A stretch of DNA of 64,000 nt from Dama dama (GCF_033118175.1 NC_083689.1:23976501-24040500), one strand, 5' to 3'. Positions 10,000 through 22,634 are shown, counted from the first letter of the stretch. Notes: generated by a model from the letters alone, not told the origin. Numbers and translations are program-made.

Positions 10000-12650
10000 T
10001 GAAATTAAAAACAATCAGCTTGTTAAAAGGCCTGCCTAGGGAAAAACTTGAAGTTAACCCCTTCCATGTCCTTGAAATACACAGCCAACTTTGACTGAGA
10101 CCTCAACCTTGAGCAAAGTAGAACTTCAAACCAAAAAAAAAAAAAAAGTTGGGGGGGGGGCGCTGTTAAAAGAGACATTTTAAATCTCAAGCGGAAAACT
10201 CTGAGATCTCTCTCTGCCTGTCTGTCTGGATTTATGTATGTCTCAGTGTGTGTCTTTTGGGGTTTTTTAAAATAATATTGCTGAAGTTGTAAATGAGTTC
10301 TAATTTAATTGGCCTAAAGAAAAGAAAGCGCTTACAAATCAGACAATTCTAAATACAAGAGAAATTAACCTAAATGAATTTCAGATTCACATGAATGAAC
10401 TGGGAAATATAATACTAAATATCTAGTATAAATGTTTGTTTGCAAATCTAATATAGACATGTCTAAGAGTCATTAATCTTAAGCATAATACTTTCATTGT
10501 GCCTAGGTTTATTATAAGTTAAATATTGTTATATTGTTATATCTGTTACAAGTTTGTCAGCAAGGAAGGTACCTCCAGTGAAGAAACTTCAAGAAAAAAT
10601 GTAAATGAGATATGAGCTTTTAGATAAACTCTATAAAGATTAAAAATGTCTGTCTAAAACAGTCTCTCTAGATTTTGGTAACCTGAATTTCTAGGGTTGT
10701 GCTAAACTAAGTGACGAAGTTTATTGAATAGCTAGGTCATTTCCAAATAAAGTAAGATTCTGAAACATTCATTACTGAACACTAACTTCCTCTTACAGAG
10801 AAACTAAAGATTTTGGACTATTGATGAATAATGTTTGATGCCATCCTGAGATGTTCACTATAAGAAAGCAAAATTTTTTTTTAAAAAGAAATTATCACTG
10901 GCATTTGTGTTCACCAATCTATAGAATGCTAATATAAAGGTCAGTTCTTGGTTGCTTAAGGAAAGTAGGATGTGTGATTTCAGTAAAGAAGGTATGAGGA
11001 ATGAAATTACATTTTATGAAGGGAAAAGGAAGTTGGTCTGACTTACAGGTGGCTGTTTCAGGATGGGAGAACAAAGTAATGGGTACAGAAAGTGATAAGA
11101 AATTTTAGGGAAAGTGGACTCCAAGGGAAGAGTTTTGTGCATAAATACAAGTTTTCTTGAGATGTTGAACTGCCTTTAATAATGGATTTTAAGTTTCTTT
11201 ACCTCTCAAGTGATCTGTTCTATGTTTACCTTTGAAATCTTTTGTTACTTTGGCTAAATGAATATATTGTTTCACAGTGACCTATATGATCCTATCTGAC
11301 TGAGTGTTATAAACCCTTTTGATATTTATTGAAAACACTTCCTAAATCATTTGACTTCTAGCTAACTTTGGGATGCTTCAGAGAGCCCCTGAAACATCCC
11401 AAAGAGAAATATTAAACTACCTGAGTTCATTTGACATGCTAAATTACATGGGAAGTATTGTTGGAGGAGTGATGAATCTTCTCAGGTTATATTGTATGGT
11501 TGATGTTACTAATATAGATATCCTAGAAATTATGTGAAATTCATGAAAATCTGATACATCCTGGTAAAATGTTGTTATAATTCTATAATATTAAAGTGTT
11601 ACATTTCACAGCAATGACCAAGCTACTTTGTCAATTGCAATTTCATCAGATTTTAAACATGCCTTCTATGGTTTCACTCTGATGCCTTTGCAAGAATACT
11701 GCCACTTCAAGATTTATGGAAAAGACTTCTGAGATTAAGCGATAAACAAATTTTGTTTGTTTGTCATCTGGTAAACTGGTAACAGACTGGAATTTAGTCT
11801 ACTGTCTATGTTAAGAGAACGAAGTTTTCTTAGAATGCAGCTTTCGATAACAGATTATGAATTTCTTTGCCTTTAAGTGATTTATATTTGTTTTTAAAAT
11901 CTTTTGTTACTTTGGTAAAGTAAATAAACATTATTTAAGATTATGGTACATGTAGACAAAGCTCATTCTGCTTCTATGAAAAAATAAGCCCTTGCAGTTA
12001 GACTTTTGCTATCCTGATGTCTTTAAAACATGGCTACAGTCTACTCCTAAACCAGGGAATTAAAATTGGGTGGACAATAGCTGTAAATCAAAGAGTCAGA
12101 GCTATGGGAAATCCAAGACGGCTGCTTGGATTTTCCTGACTCCCTGACAAACCTCATTTTTATTTGACGGGTTAAAATCTTCCCTGGCTACAAGGTTAAT
12201 GCCCTCACAATGACAAAAAAATTATATTTCACTTAATGTTAAGCTCTAGTTTTGTTAATTAAGCTCTGTGTTTACTGCAACTTCCTCCTGAGATTGTTCC
12301 TTGTTGCTATGTTATATTGCTAAAAGATTTAATTAATTAAGTTATTAAAAAGGACACTCTAAGTTTGTTTCTAAAGCTAATCTCAATAACCAATCTTTGG
12401 ATAAAGGTCAGATGCTCCATGAAGTACAACCAGGAGATTCACACCTGGCTATAATCATTTAACTCAGCCAGATGACCTGGGGAATACTGGGCTATACCTA
12501 ATGAAAGTTCTTGACTTAAATTCTTGCTTGTGACCTTATCAGTAACTGCAGCTATATTATTTTCTATGTCGCTTGTTTTAGAAGCTTGTTTCTTACGTTA
12601 CTCCATATAAGAGCAATGATTGTAATGACGTAACTCTAGATATTGGAAGA
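10000..12650 (+). other. A/T-rich non-coding middle of the retrovirus
   Basis: This part should hold pol in a complete provirus, but no reverse transcriptase or integrase motif was seen and no frame stays open. It includes two diverged copies of a module around 11150-11270 and 11825-11930, sharing aatcttttgttactttgg. It may be a non-autonomous internal region or deeply decayed sequence. Confidence 0.5.
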
Positions 12651-13152
12651 AGTAACAAGAGGGAATATTTTCCTGGACCAAGAGGCTAGTAAGACAGATA
12701 TGGTCCAGAGATTTCTGCTACTCTCAAGGCCTGGTCCAATAACAGCACACTGAGTGGCCTATCAGTGGAATCTTCCCTAGACCTGGGAATGAGCCTTTCC
12801 AGCACTGCGGGACACAATGACCATGAAATGCCCCCAAAGCATGGTCAAATATGTGGCTTTGAAGGGACCCAGCTGACTGGAAGTTGGCATTTGCCAGCTG
12901 CCGCTACAAAGATTACATCATGACCACTGCAAGCTAATGACCACTTCAACACCCCATGAAAGGAGTTCAGGGTGGAGATTAGAAATAAGGCACTCCGTGC
13001 TCTGGGAAAAACCCAGAAGAACTGGCCTTCAGACAGTCAGATGTTTTCAGATAAAGATTTTATGAGCCCAAATTCTTGCATCTTTTTGTACCTAGTGAAA
13101 CACTAATGTCATGAACAAATGTCTGGTCCTGGTTCTCCTGGCTAGCCCCTGA

Positions 13153-13398
13153 GCAGCTTTTCTACTTCTATTACTCTTTGGGCCATGTGCCTTTAACTTT
13201 AGTGTTAAGTTTGTTTCTTCTAGAATACAACAAATCTCAAGTGGTAGTACGACAAGAATATTCCCTGACCAACAGCCAGACGATGCTGAAACAAGTAACC
13301 TTATCATTCCATGGCCTCTCATCTCCCTCCATAAATGCACCCTGACAGAGAGCAGGCAAAGGGAACCCAGAGCCCCACGACACCCCTGTACAGCCTGA
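13153..13398 (+). pseudogene. Retroviral env transmembrane-tail remnant
   Basis: One frame is open from just after a stop at 13150-13152 to a stop at 13396-13398. It begins with a hydrophobic stretch containing LLLLFGPC, followed by a FVSSRIQQI segment. This is the end of the membrane anchor and the cytoplasmic tail typical of gamma-type Env proteins, and it lies where env should end, just before the polypurine tract. The rest of env is missing or unrecognisable. Confidence 0.65.
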
Positions 13399-13530
13399 AG
13401 AAATCAGAGCAGTCATCGCCCCTTTTTTTTTGAGACTGGGTTCCCAAATGCCTGAGAAGGGAAAGAGGTAGATAGTTAGACATGGGCAGGGTATCAAAAG
13501 GGGCCAAAGAATTGGCCCTAAAAATAAAGC

Positions 13531-13540
13531 GAGGGAGGAA
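13531..13540 (+). other. Retroviral polypurine tract
   Basis: The all-purine run gagggaggaa lies directly against the 3' LTR start, the expected site for plus-strand DNA priming. Confidence 0.75.
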
Positions 13541-13977
13541 TGTGGTGACCCAAGAACGAAAGAGCAGAGAAAACCAAGGAGTGTCTTAGAAAGCAGGAAC
13601 AGAAAAACCAGACCCTTATCGTCCTTCCCTCCCCCATGTTGTAACTGTTAGTGGATTTCAGGTCCTCCTGAGCAGTATAACCTGTCTCCCCTCCTACCCC
13701 ATAGTGAGAAGGTATTTGGCTTACTCTTCCCCACAGCCAGTATACGTGCCTCACCCAATCAGCAAATGACCTACAAGACCCCTATCCCACTCCTTATACC
13801 CTGACTATAAAAGCGGACTTAAAAGAAAATGTGGAGTAAGGACCCCTGTTCGATGTCGGTTCTCCCTTGAGCTGGCCCACTGTTCTAACAGCATCTCCCA
13901 CTCTAATAAGCTTTATTTCCCTCTCATTCTGTCTCAAGTCTGGAAATTCTTTTTCAACCCACGCCCGGACCACGATA
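13541..13977 (+). repeat. 3' LTR of the endogenous retrovirus
   Basis: It matches the 5' LTR over its length, with scattered substitutions. It also carries two extra blocks: one after caatcagc, and one holding the TATA-like tataaaag at 13806-13813. It ends ccacgata where the 5' copy ends ccacgaca. Confidence 0.88.
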
Positions 13978-14179
13978 GTAAATAAACTTAAAAAAATTTT
14001 AAAGGAGGAGGTTAAGTAGGGAAGCCCCCTTCAGCCTCCTGCCACTCAGACTACCCTCCATCTTTTGTCTGTATCCAAGTATGACTGAACAGTTTTCTTG
14101 CAATCCAACCACTTCTACCAAAAGACTTGGAGGTATTTAAAAATTACAGCTCACCACTACAGGCTGCCACCAGTCAAGG

Positions 14180-14830
14180 TCAGCTGGAAAGATAAATACC
14201 AAAAAAAACCCTCCTCAATCCTGTCCAACTCTTAACCAGAGGACAAGCCTGAAGCTTGCTCTTGATGACAGTTTCAGGGCCCCCGAAGGCCATAGGACAA
14301 GATCAAATGATCTAACAGATGTGTAATTGGAATCCCAGAAGGATAAGGAAAAGCAGGCAGAAGAATATCTTAAGAGAGAATGGCCAAATTTCCCAAAATT
14401 AAAGATATGGAATCACAGTTCCAAGAAGCTCAGAAGATACCAAAGGGGACAAATATTCCCCCCAAAACAGACCCAGACATGTCACACTCAAAATGCAGAA
14501 ATTTAAAAACAAAGAGAAAATTCTCAAAGGCAGATGAGAAGACACACACATACAGAGGGCCAAAGATAAAAGTGATCAGACTCAACTATGTAAGCAAAAA
14601 AAAAAAAAAAAAGATGTCTTTAAAGTGCTGATAGGAAAATACTGGCCAGCCAGAGGTTTATGCCCAGTGAAAACACCATTTGAAAATCAAGGAGAAATAA
14701 AGGCTTTTCCAGCAAACAAAAACAGAGAAAATTCATGATTAGCAAGACACCCACTTTAAATATAAAGACATAGATAAAAGTAAAAGTATGCGGGAAATAT
14801 ACCAAGAAAATAAGCATTTAAAAAGTACTA
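14180..14830 (+). repeat. Old L1 LINE fragment
   Basis: A-rich, L1-like wording (gcagaagaatatcttaagag, gaagacacacacatacagag, then a cagccagaggtttatgccc block) runs through a stop-filled stretch. A further piece resumes at 15545-15800 and 16009-16560 after SINE insertions. Confidence 0.5.
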
Positions 14831-14831
14831 G

Positions 14832-15113
14832 AGGGACTTCCCTGGTGGTCTAGTGGTTAAGAATTTGCCTGCCAATGCTGGGGACATGGGTTCAATCCCT
14901 GGTTTGGGAAGATTCCACATGCTTTGGGGCAACTAAGTCTGGGTGCCACACCTATTGAGCCCATGTTCTAGAGCCCATGCTCTGCAACAAGAGAAGCCAC
15001 CAAAATGAAAAGCCTGCACACTGCAACTAGAGAGTAGCCCCCACTCACTGCAACTAGAGAAAAGCCCACACACAGCAAGGAAGATGCAATGAAGCCAAAA
15101 ATAAATAAATAAA
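14832..15113 (+). repeat. CHR-type SINE, long form
   Basis: It starts agggacttccctggtggtc, contains ggttcaatccctgg, and has an extended body with repeated ctgcaactagagaa wording before an aaataaataaat tail. Confidence 0.82.
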
Positions 15114-15152
15114 AAGTACCAGAATACCACTCTATATAACATAGATTAACAG

Positions 15153-15280
15153 GGGGCTTCTCTGGGGGTCCAGTGGTTAAGACTCCGAGTTCCCACTGCA
15201 GGGTACTCAGGTTTGATCCCTGATTGGGGAACTAAGATCCCACATACACCAGGAGCTGCCAAAAGAAAAAAAAGAAGCCC
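15153..15280 (+). repeat. CHR-type SINE
   Basis: Sense copy starting gggcttctctgggggtccag with ggtttgatccctgattgggg, ending in an A-rich tail. Confidence 0.8.
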
Positions 15281-15374
15281 GCAAAAGACAACTCAGTAAG
15301 TAAACCATATTTCCTACACTATTTAAAAAAAAAAAGAAAATATAATACAAAAATCCATGATGAATAAAATACCA

Positions 15375-15560
15375 AAGTTTTTTGTTTAAAAAAGTAGACT
15401 AACAACAAGGATTTGCTGCAGAGCATAAGGAACTATATTCAATATCTTGTAATAAATAGAATCTGAAAGAGAATATGTATAACTAAATCACTTTGCTGAA
15501 CACCTGGAACTGAATGATATTGTAAATCAACCATTATAACACTTTTTAAACTTAAAAAAA
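15375..15560 (+). repeat. Ruminant L1 3' end
   Basis: It contains ggaactatattcaatatctt, then cactttgctgaacacctgg and a terminal tgtaaatcaaccattataac, the usual 3' end of bovine L1. Confidence 0.72.
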
Positions 15561-16560
15561 TGCTTGAGTGGCTATATTAAAATCAGACAAAGCAGATATC
15601 TTAACAAGGGACATATATGAGAAAAGGGCCAATTCGCTGATCTCGAATGTGTATGCATCTTGCCACATACAACCAGCAAACAATCCAACAATACACAGTC
15701 AAGACAAGAAAAAAGCTGATGATTCCGAAAGGAAAATGGACATATCCACATGTATGCTTGGAGACTTCAAACTATGCTCCCAGCAGTTGATGGAAAACAA
15801 CAACAACATTGTCCAACTCTTTGTAGCCCCATGGACTGTAGCCCACCAGGCTCCCCTGTCCATGGGATTCTCCAGGCAAGAATCCTGAAGTAAGGTGCCA
15901 TTTCCTACTCCAGCGGATCTTCCCAACCCAGGGATTGAGCCTGTGTCTCTTGCATCTCCTGCACTGGCAGGCAGGTTCTTTACCACTAGTGCCACCTGGG
16001 AAGTCCCATGGATAGAAAAAGTAGACAGAAAATCTGCAAAGATCTAGAAAACCTGAACAATACTATCAACCAACTTGAAATGGCATTTCTAGAACATTCC
16101 ACCCAACAACAGCAGAAGACACATTCTTTTCAAGTGAACATGGAACATACACCAAGACAGCCCATATTCTTTAATCATACTCATCAAGGTGGGTCATAAA
16201 ACAAACCTTACATTTAAGAGAAGTCAAACCAACCAAAATATGTAACAAAATTAAACTAGACATCAGTAATAGCTATGTGGAAAAAAATCTCCAACGACTT
16301 TGAGATTAAACCATAAACTTCTTAATAACCTAGATGGAAGCACCATGAGAAAACACTTTTAATTCAATGAAAATGAAAATCAAGGTTTGTGAGATGCAGC
16401 TAAAACAGTGTTTAGGAGAAAAATAATAGCATTAAATGCTTATATTATAAATCAGGTGAATGTACTTAATGTCATTGGAGCTGCACTCTGAAAATGGTTA
16501 AAATGGTAAATTTTATATTACATATATTTACCTACAATCAGAAAAACCACAAGAGAAGAA
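15545..16560 (+). repeat. Old L1 LINE, split by a Bov-tA SINE
   Basis: L1 wording at 15545-15800 resumes at 16009 with gatagaaaaagtagacagaa and then ccacccaacaacagcagaag. It ends near 16490-16560 in a diverged 3' end (gaaaatggttaaaatgg). The SINE at about 15800-16007 sits inside it. Confidence 0.55.
15800..16007 (-). repeat. Bov-tA-type SINE
   Basis: Antisense copy: gtccaactctttgtagcccc and the catgggattctccaggcaag block, ending with gccacctgggaagtccc at the head side. Confidence 0.85.
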
Positions 16561-18756
16561 AAAGTAACCTAACCATGGGAATGAGGCCATCACCTTGATA
16601 TATCACCTTGTATATTCCATTGGTTATAACAGGTCACAAGCTCCATCCACACTCAAGGGCAGAGGTGACACCAGGGCTGTGGGCAGGACTGACACAGAAG
16701 TTCATCTCTGCAGAGACCTTCCCAGCTCAGGACCTTCTCCTTGATCATCCAGCCTTGCCCATCAGGTTTCCAACTGGCTTTCATCCTCCTTCCATCACAC
16801 CACTTGACACTGGCTCATGCCTTTTCTGTAGCCAAGAGTGCCCACCTCTGGCCCTTGACCTTCATCCTCATCCTTCTAGGTTCCACCTAAATGCCACCTG
16901 GCCCCTGGAAACCTTCCATGACCACCAGAAGACTTGAGTCTTGAATCAGCCTGGGTTTGCTCAGGCAAATCCCTTCTTTTGCTTGAAACTCAATTTCCTC
17001 ATCTGTATAATGGGTCCAACAATGTCCTCTTTGCAGCTTTGTTGTTAGAGTCAATCCAGTGTCAAATGTGTCCAAGCCAGGGTTCTGGGCATGGGACATT
17101 CCTTCCTTCTTTCCTTTATCAGAACTTTGTTGAGCACCTGCTGTATGCCAGGTCCTGTACTGAGCTCTGGGGAACATAGCACAACCAAGGCAGACCCCAG
17201 ATTCTGCCGAGGGAAATTCTGGGGGGCCCTGACCTCATCTAAGCCACACCATTGCCCACCTGGGAGCTGGAACAAGCCTCTTCTCTTTACACAATCTCCC
17301 CTGCACTATGTTCTCCACACAGCAGCCAGAGGGAGATTAAACAATGCAGATGTGACTGCACACCTCACCCCTCCCTCCTATAAAACCCTTCATGGCTCCG
17401 TATTGCCTTTGGAACAGAGACTGACATCCCCACCAGGTCTCCAGGGCCTATGATGCCTGACAGTTAATCCCCTGCTAACTTATCCCACTCCCACTCCCTC
17501 CAGGCTAGTTTCTGTGAGTGGAAAAGGAGGTGATTATCTAGGGAAAGAGGGTTCCAGGCAAAGGGTCAGCCAGTGCAGAGACTGTGAGCCATGGCTGGCA
17601 TGATGGAGAAGCAGTGAAGAGGCCTGTGTGGCTGGGGCAGAGTGAGTGAGGGGGAGAGAGGGAGGAGAGGTCGGGGAGGGGACAAGGTTGGTCATGCAGG
17701 GCCGGGGGTAGGACTTGGATTTTTACCCCCAGGAGGTCTGTAGGCAGAGGAAGGTTGAGGCCTGACTCAGGTGCTCATGAGCACTCTCTGAGGAGTTTGC
17801 TTCAGGTAAGACAGATGGGTCGAGGGAAGGAGACAGTGAAGACGAGCCAAGGACCTGGATGGAGGGGACTGCGCTGGTCCAGGTGGGAGATTCTAGGGCT
17901 GGGTTAAGTGGAGGCAGAGGAGCGTGGGGGAAGTGGGCAGATTTAGGATATTTGAAGGCAGAGGCGACAGACTTGCTAATAGATTGGTTATAGAAAGAGC
18001 AAGCAAAATGTCAAGGATAACATCGACATACGTGGGCCCAGCACGTGGAAGGATGGAACTGCCATCTGTTGACATGGAGCCTACGTGGGAGTAGCAGGAC
18101 TAAGGACCCGGAACAGTTTTGACCTGAGGAACTTCCACTTGAAGATGCCAAGTGGACTCAGGCATCTGGGCTCCTTTGAGGCTTTTTATTGGGGGTGGAG
18201 CAGACAGGCAGAGAGAGAGTAGGCCCTTGTACCTGTGGGCTGGCTGAGGGCCTGGGACGCTGTTTCTGGACCTTATCCCCAGAACCCTCTACACACCGGT
18301 ACACCCACCCACTCAGGGCCCTCCATCTGGGCTCTGGAGCTGTCCGCGACCCCGGGTGCTGAAACTCCAACTCCAGCGCCTGGCAGGGAGTGTGCGCTCC
18401 AAACGTATCCCTGACTTCATGCACGACAGCAACGCTCTTTCTTTGCTATTAGTATACGCTGGTTTCCCAACCTGTATTGTACAGACTCCTAAAAAGAGGT
18501 ATGTGTTGCTCTAAGTCAGTTCCAAACTCCCTGCTCTACAGGAGGTTACTGCGCCTTTAAGTATCGCTGACTGCGTCACTTCTGGGGTCACAACCACCGA
18601 GGCTCTAAAGACAGGCCTGAGTTTAGGCTGTGGATTGGCTGATGTGCTCATGAATATGTAGATAATCTCCACCTCCACCTCGTTCTGGTAGGCTCAGGAA
18701 AGAGAGGGGTGGAGATGAGGCGGGGTCGTGGAGAGGGGCTGGGGGCGTGGCCAGGG

Positions 18757-18757
<1 letters not shown>

Positions 18758-18809
<52 letters not shown>

Positions 18810-18811
18810 CG
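18758..18811 (+). repeat. (GT)n microsatellite with (GC)n end
   Basis: About 21 uninterrupted gt units pass into gcgcgcgcgcg. It is an alternating purine-pyrimidine tract, likely length-variable, and could adopt Z-DNA. Short open frames reading through it are artefacts. Confidence 0.95.
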
Positions 18812-19529
18812 TTCATTTTGTTCCCGGCTGTGTCTCCAGGACCTACCTACAGCAGCGCCTGGCACACGACCCGAGTTCAATAAATGCCTGTTGACATTCG
18901 AATCCACAGTGTTCACTTTTCTGAGTCAGGAGATCTTGTCTTGTCTATCAGTGTTGTATTATAATGACAACGGCTGTTATTCGTATGCATTAATCTTGAT
19001 TGTCTCAACAATCCTGGATGGTGCACAGTACTTTGCAGATGAAGAAACTGAGGCTTGGAGAGAGAATGACAAATATTGAGGATCCAGACGTAAGCATACT
19101 GGTCTCTGTCCTCGTGGGCTTACATCCTATGTCGTCATGTTTAACCACCACATGCCCTGCTTGCATCCTCCGTGTAGCTTTGAGGCCAACCAGGGTGAAG
19201 GGTTCCCTGTTCTGTCACTAGTACCTAGGGCATTGCCACCTCTCCACCTCGGCCGGTTCTGTTCCCTGTGCTCAGAAGATTTCCTGTGCCCTCATCCCAA
19301 GCCAGCATCTCAGAACTAAAGGGTGGGAGGGTTTCCCAGTGGAGGAAACCACAGATGGAGAGGCCTGGCAGCTGGAGAGATGAGGGGACAGAAGGGAGGT
19401 GGGACTGATCCCACAGGCTTTAAGGAATGGGCTAAGAAATTTGAGCAAGGTAGCTTTCATGTCCCAGGAGAGAGCCCAGGGGTCTCCTTCACCACCTCAT
19501 CCAGCCCCCAGCATGCGTGCAACACACAT

Positions 19530-19738
19530 TTGTTGTTTAGTCGCTGAGTCGTGTCTGACTCTTTTGCGACCCCCTGGACTGTAGCCTGCCAGGCTTCTCT
19601 GTCCATGGGATTTCCCAGGCAAGAATACTGAAATGGGTTGCCATTTCCTTCTCCAGGAGATCTTCCCGACCCAAGAATCGAACCCGTTTCTCCTGTTTGG
19701 TAGGTGGATTCTTTACCACTGAGCAACCCGGGAAGCCT
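19530..19738 (-). repeat. Bov-tA-type SINE
   Basis: Antisense copy starting gttgtttagtcgctgagtcg, with ccatgggatttcccaggcaa and ending gcaacccgggaagcc. Confidence 0.88.
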
Positions 19739-21093
19739 CGTTTGGTGCTCAATAAATGCTTGTTCCATTTCAAGTGAAGGCGCCAATACTACTGAACGAA
19801 GGTGTGAGTCTCTGTTGCCCCCTGCTGGTGGCCAGAAGCCAAGCCTCTGGAAAGTGAATTTTCTATGGGATTGACTTCTTTTCCACACTTCTGTAGCACT
19901 TACTCCGGGCTTTATAGATATTAACTCACTCATTCACACAACAATGCTCAGAAGTGTGTGCCCATTTAGCCTCATATTCCAGCCGTGGCGGTGACTGAGC
20001 CTCAGAGAGATGAGCCACTGGCCTGATAAATGTCATAATTGAGATTCAAACCCTGGGCAGTCTCTAGACTTAAGCTTAAGCCTCCAGGTTTAAACACTAT
20101 AATTTTAGGACAGTCAGTGAGCATATACTATGTACTGGGATCTAGGGAACAGAAGATCAAATAAAACAGGACAGGCACTGATGATGTACAATTTTAGTTA
20201 CTATAGTTTTATAACTTGTCTTTCTGTTCTGTAGGGTCGTGTGGATTCTTTATCACAGTTCAGTGGGCAGACTGTGGCCAGTCACCCAGTCTCTCTGTAT
20301 TCCCCATATGTGAAAGAGATCCCACCTCCTGGGGTGATAAATGAGTTAAACCTAATAGTGCACTGGGAACTGTGCCCGACACATAGTATATACTCAATAA
20401 ACAGCCATTCATCTCAGGACATTCCAGCCTTGCTTCCCTTACAATTCAATGATCCACATGAATTTGAGAATTGGCCTATCCAGTTCCAAGCAAACTTTGT
20501 AGGGATCTGAGTTGTGATGAAGTTCAAGGTTCATCTGGGAGAGAACTGATCCCTTAAGATTGTGAGTTGCCCCAGGTACCTGTCACCCAGTTCACCACTT
20601 GTCTGCTTTTCCATTTATGTCTTTCAGTAAGATCTTATTGTTTTCTGTCTACAGGTTTTTCTGAGGTTTATTCCAGGTACTTAGTAGTCTCTGTCATAGT
20701 TGATGAGCTTTTGCTGATGTGTTACTTACCTACTGCATGATGAATTACCTTAAAACTTCATGGCTTAAACCATTTCCTAGTCTCAGAAATCTATGGGTGC
20801 TTAGCTGGGTTCTCTGCTTTAGGGTCTCCCACAGGCTGCAATCAAGGTGTTGTGCTGGTGTGGTGTCTCATCTGAAAGCTTGACTGGGGCAGGATCCGCT
20901 TCCAAGCCCAAGTGGCTGCTGGTAGGCTCCAGTTCCTTGCAGGCTGTTGGCTGGAGGCGGCCCCCCTCCCCACCCATTCCTTGCCCTGAGGGCCTCTCTA
21001 GACAGTGGAGCACTTGAGTTCAACGCAGGTATTTCCCCCAAATAACTCTCATACCTGTCATCTCCATTCTTTCATCTTCAAAAAAAGAATATT

Positions 21094-21225
21094 TGGGGAC
21101 TTCCCTGGTAGTGCAGTGGTTAAGACTTCACCTTCTAAAGCAAGGGTTGTGGGTTCAATCCCTGGTCAGGGAGCTAGGATCCCACATACCTTGTGGCCAA
21201 AGAACCAAAACATAAAACAGAAGCC
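21094..21225 (+). repeat. CHR-type SINE
   Basis: Sense copy starting ggggacttccctggtagtgc with ggttcaatccctggtcaggg, ending in an A-rich tail. Confidence 0.82.
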
Positions 21226-22119
21226 ATGTCATAATGAATTCAAGAAAAGACTTTAAAGATGGTCCACATCAAAAAATCTTTTTTAAAAAAGAATATTTAA
21301 AACTAATTCTTAATTTCTTAAATAATAATATATTCACCTTGTAAAGACTGCAGCTGAGGTTCAACTCTGCTTCATCCTGGCCTCCAATTCCTCACTTCCC
21401 AAAACCACCCCCATCAGTATTTTGGTAAATATACTTCTAGTCTTTTCTTCTCATTCTTACAATCATATACATGTCCCCAGAGAGAATGTTCTAAATATAT
21501 ATATTCTTTTTTCTCTCTCTAGCTCTCTCTCTCCCCCATGTTGGATCATGCTCTCTCTGGGAGAATCCAGCTGCCATGACATGAGCAGCCCTGTGGCAGG
21601 TCCATGCAGTAAGGAACTGAGACCTCCAGCCAACAACCATGTGAGGGTGCCAGCTTGGATGCAGCTCCTCCAGCCTCAGTCGAGCCTCAGATGATGTCTT
21701 AACTTTGACTTTGTGAGAGACCCTTAACCACAACAACTCAGTTAAGTTACTCCTGGATTTCTGATCCATAGAAACTGGATGAGATAATAAATGTGTGGGG
21801 TGTTTTTAGCAGCTAATTTGAAGATGGAATATTTGTTATGCAGCAACAGCTAACTGATACAACCTGCATGTCACTTAGCCTACTTTCCCAGGATAAACAC
21901 CCTACCTCACAACCAAGACTCAGCCATCCTAAGCACACCCCTAAGTCACTCTATGGAGATACTCAGGTACAATTGCTGTATTGTACAGGTGCACATTTTA
22001 AATGTTTAATGACTTTGAGGTAAATTTAAAAGCTTAAATTTTACTATCTCAAATAACAACTTGAACTAAGATCTAATACATCTCATTTCAGCCACTACAC
22101 AGTACAGGGAAATGGGATA

Positions 22120-22275
22120 GCACAGTGGTTGAGACCGACCTGAGATCCTGGGTTTACCTCCGGCTGTGCAGCCTCGGGCAGGTTAGTTAACCTCTCTGAG
22201 CTTCAGATTACTGACTCATAAAGTGAGGCTATTGATAGGACACACCTCACAAGGTTGTGGCAGGTTATGTCATGT
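22120..22275 (+). repeat. MIR SINE
   Basis: The order of blocks (agcacagtggttgagacc, gcaggttagttaacctctct, agtgaggctattgatagg, then cacaaggttgtggcagg) is that of a nearly full MIR element. Confidence 0.7.
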
Positions 22276-22440
22276 GCAATGTTTAGACTGGTGTCGTCCA
22301 AGAGAACTCCAGAAGTGATGAACAAGTGGCTCTTGAGCCCTTGAAATGTGGCTTAGTGTGACTGAGGAAATTACAGATTGACAAACTGATCGAAATCTAA
22401 ATAGCCATAGGTGGCCAGTGGCTACTGTATTGGATGACAT
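22276..22440 (+). repeat. Old hAT-like DNA transposon fragment
   Basis: The wording gagcccttgaaatgtggct followed by ggtggccagtggctactgta recurs near 33560-33690 and 53040-53300. It fits an old mammalian non-autonomous DNA transposon; the family name is uncertain. Confidence 0.45.
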
Positions 22441-22634
22441 AGACTTGAAACAACACCTGGCAAACAGTAAGTGCTTAATAAATGCTTGATAGAAATATTA
22501 CCCTGCCCAGTTGTTCTCCAGAATGCCAATTTATGCCTCAACAGCAGCACAGAAGTCACCTTAGGTGTCCCATTACACCCCTCTCCTGCTCAAAATCCTC
22601 TGTGACTCCCTACTGACATCAAGATAATGTCTCA

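Larger units (their letters stand above)
8169..13977 (+). mobile_element. Defective class I (gamma-like) endogenous retrovirus provirus
   Basis: Two related LTRs (8169-8586 and 13541-13977) enclose about 5 kb and are flanked by a 5-base target duplication, gtaaa, at 8164-8168 and 13978-13982. A primer-binding-site candidate follows the 5' LTR, and a polypurine tract, gagggaggaa (13531-13540), abuts the 3' LTR. The inside keeps only frame-broken remnants: a gag matrix-like piece near 9244-9480 and an Env transmembrane tail near 13153-13398. No polymerase is recognisable; 10.0-12.6 kb is A/T-rich and stop-ridden. The LTRs are roughly 88-90% identical by hand alignment, so the copy is old. It cannot encode a functional virus as it stands. 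Confidence 0.88.

Noticed and set aside
14832..14950. tRNA gene suggested by B-box-like ggttcaatccctgg
   Set aside because: This and similar sites are tRNA-derived SINE heads. They lack a full cloverleaf and are followed by SINE bodies and A-rich tails.
18709..19079. Coding frames across the (GT)n tract
   Set aside because: They encode Cys-Val repeats from a microsatellite and have no homology or gene structure.
19457..19933. 158-residue minus-strand open frame
   Set aside because: It is the conceptual translation of a Bov-tA SINE plus flanks. The same peptide words (GNPLQYSCLGNP-like) appear at every such SINE.
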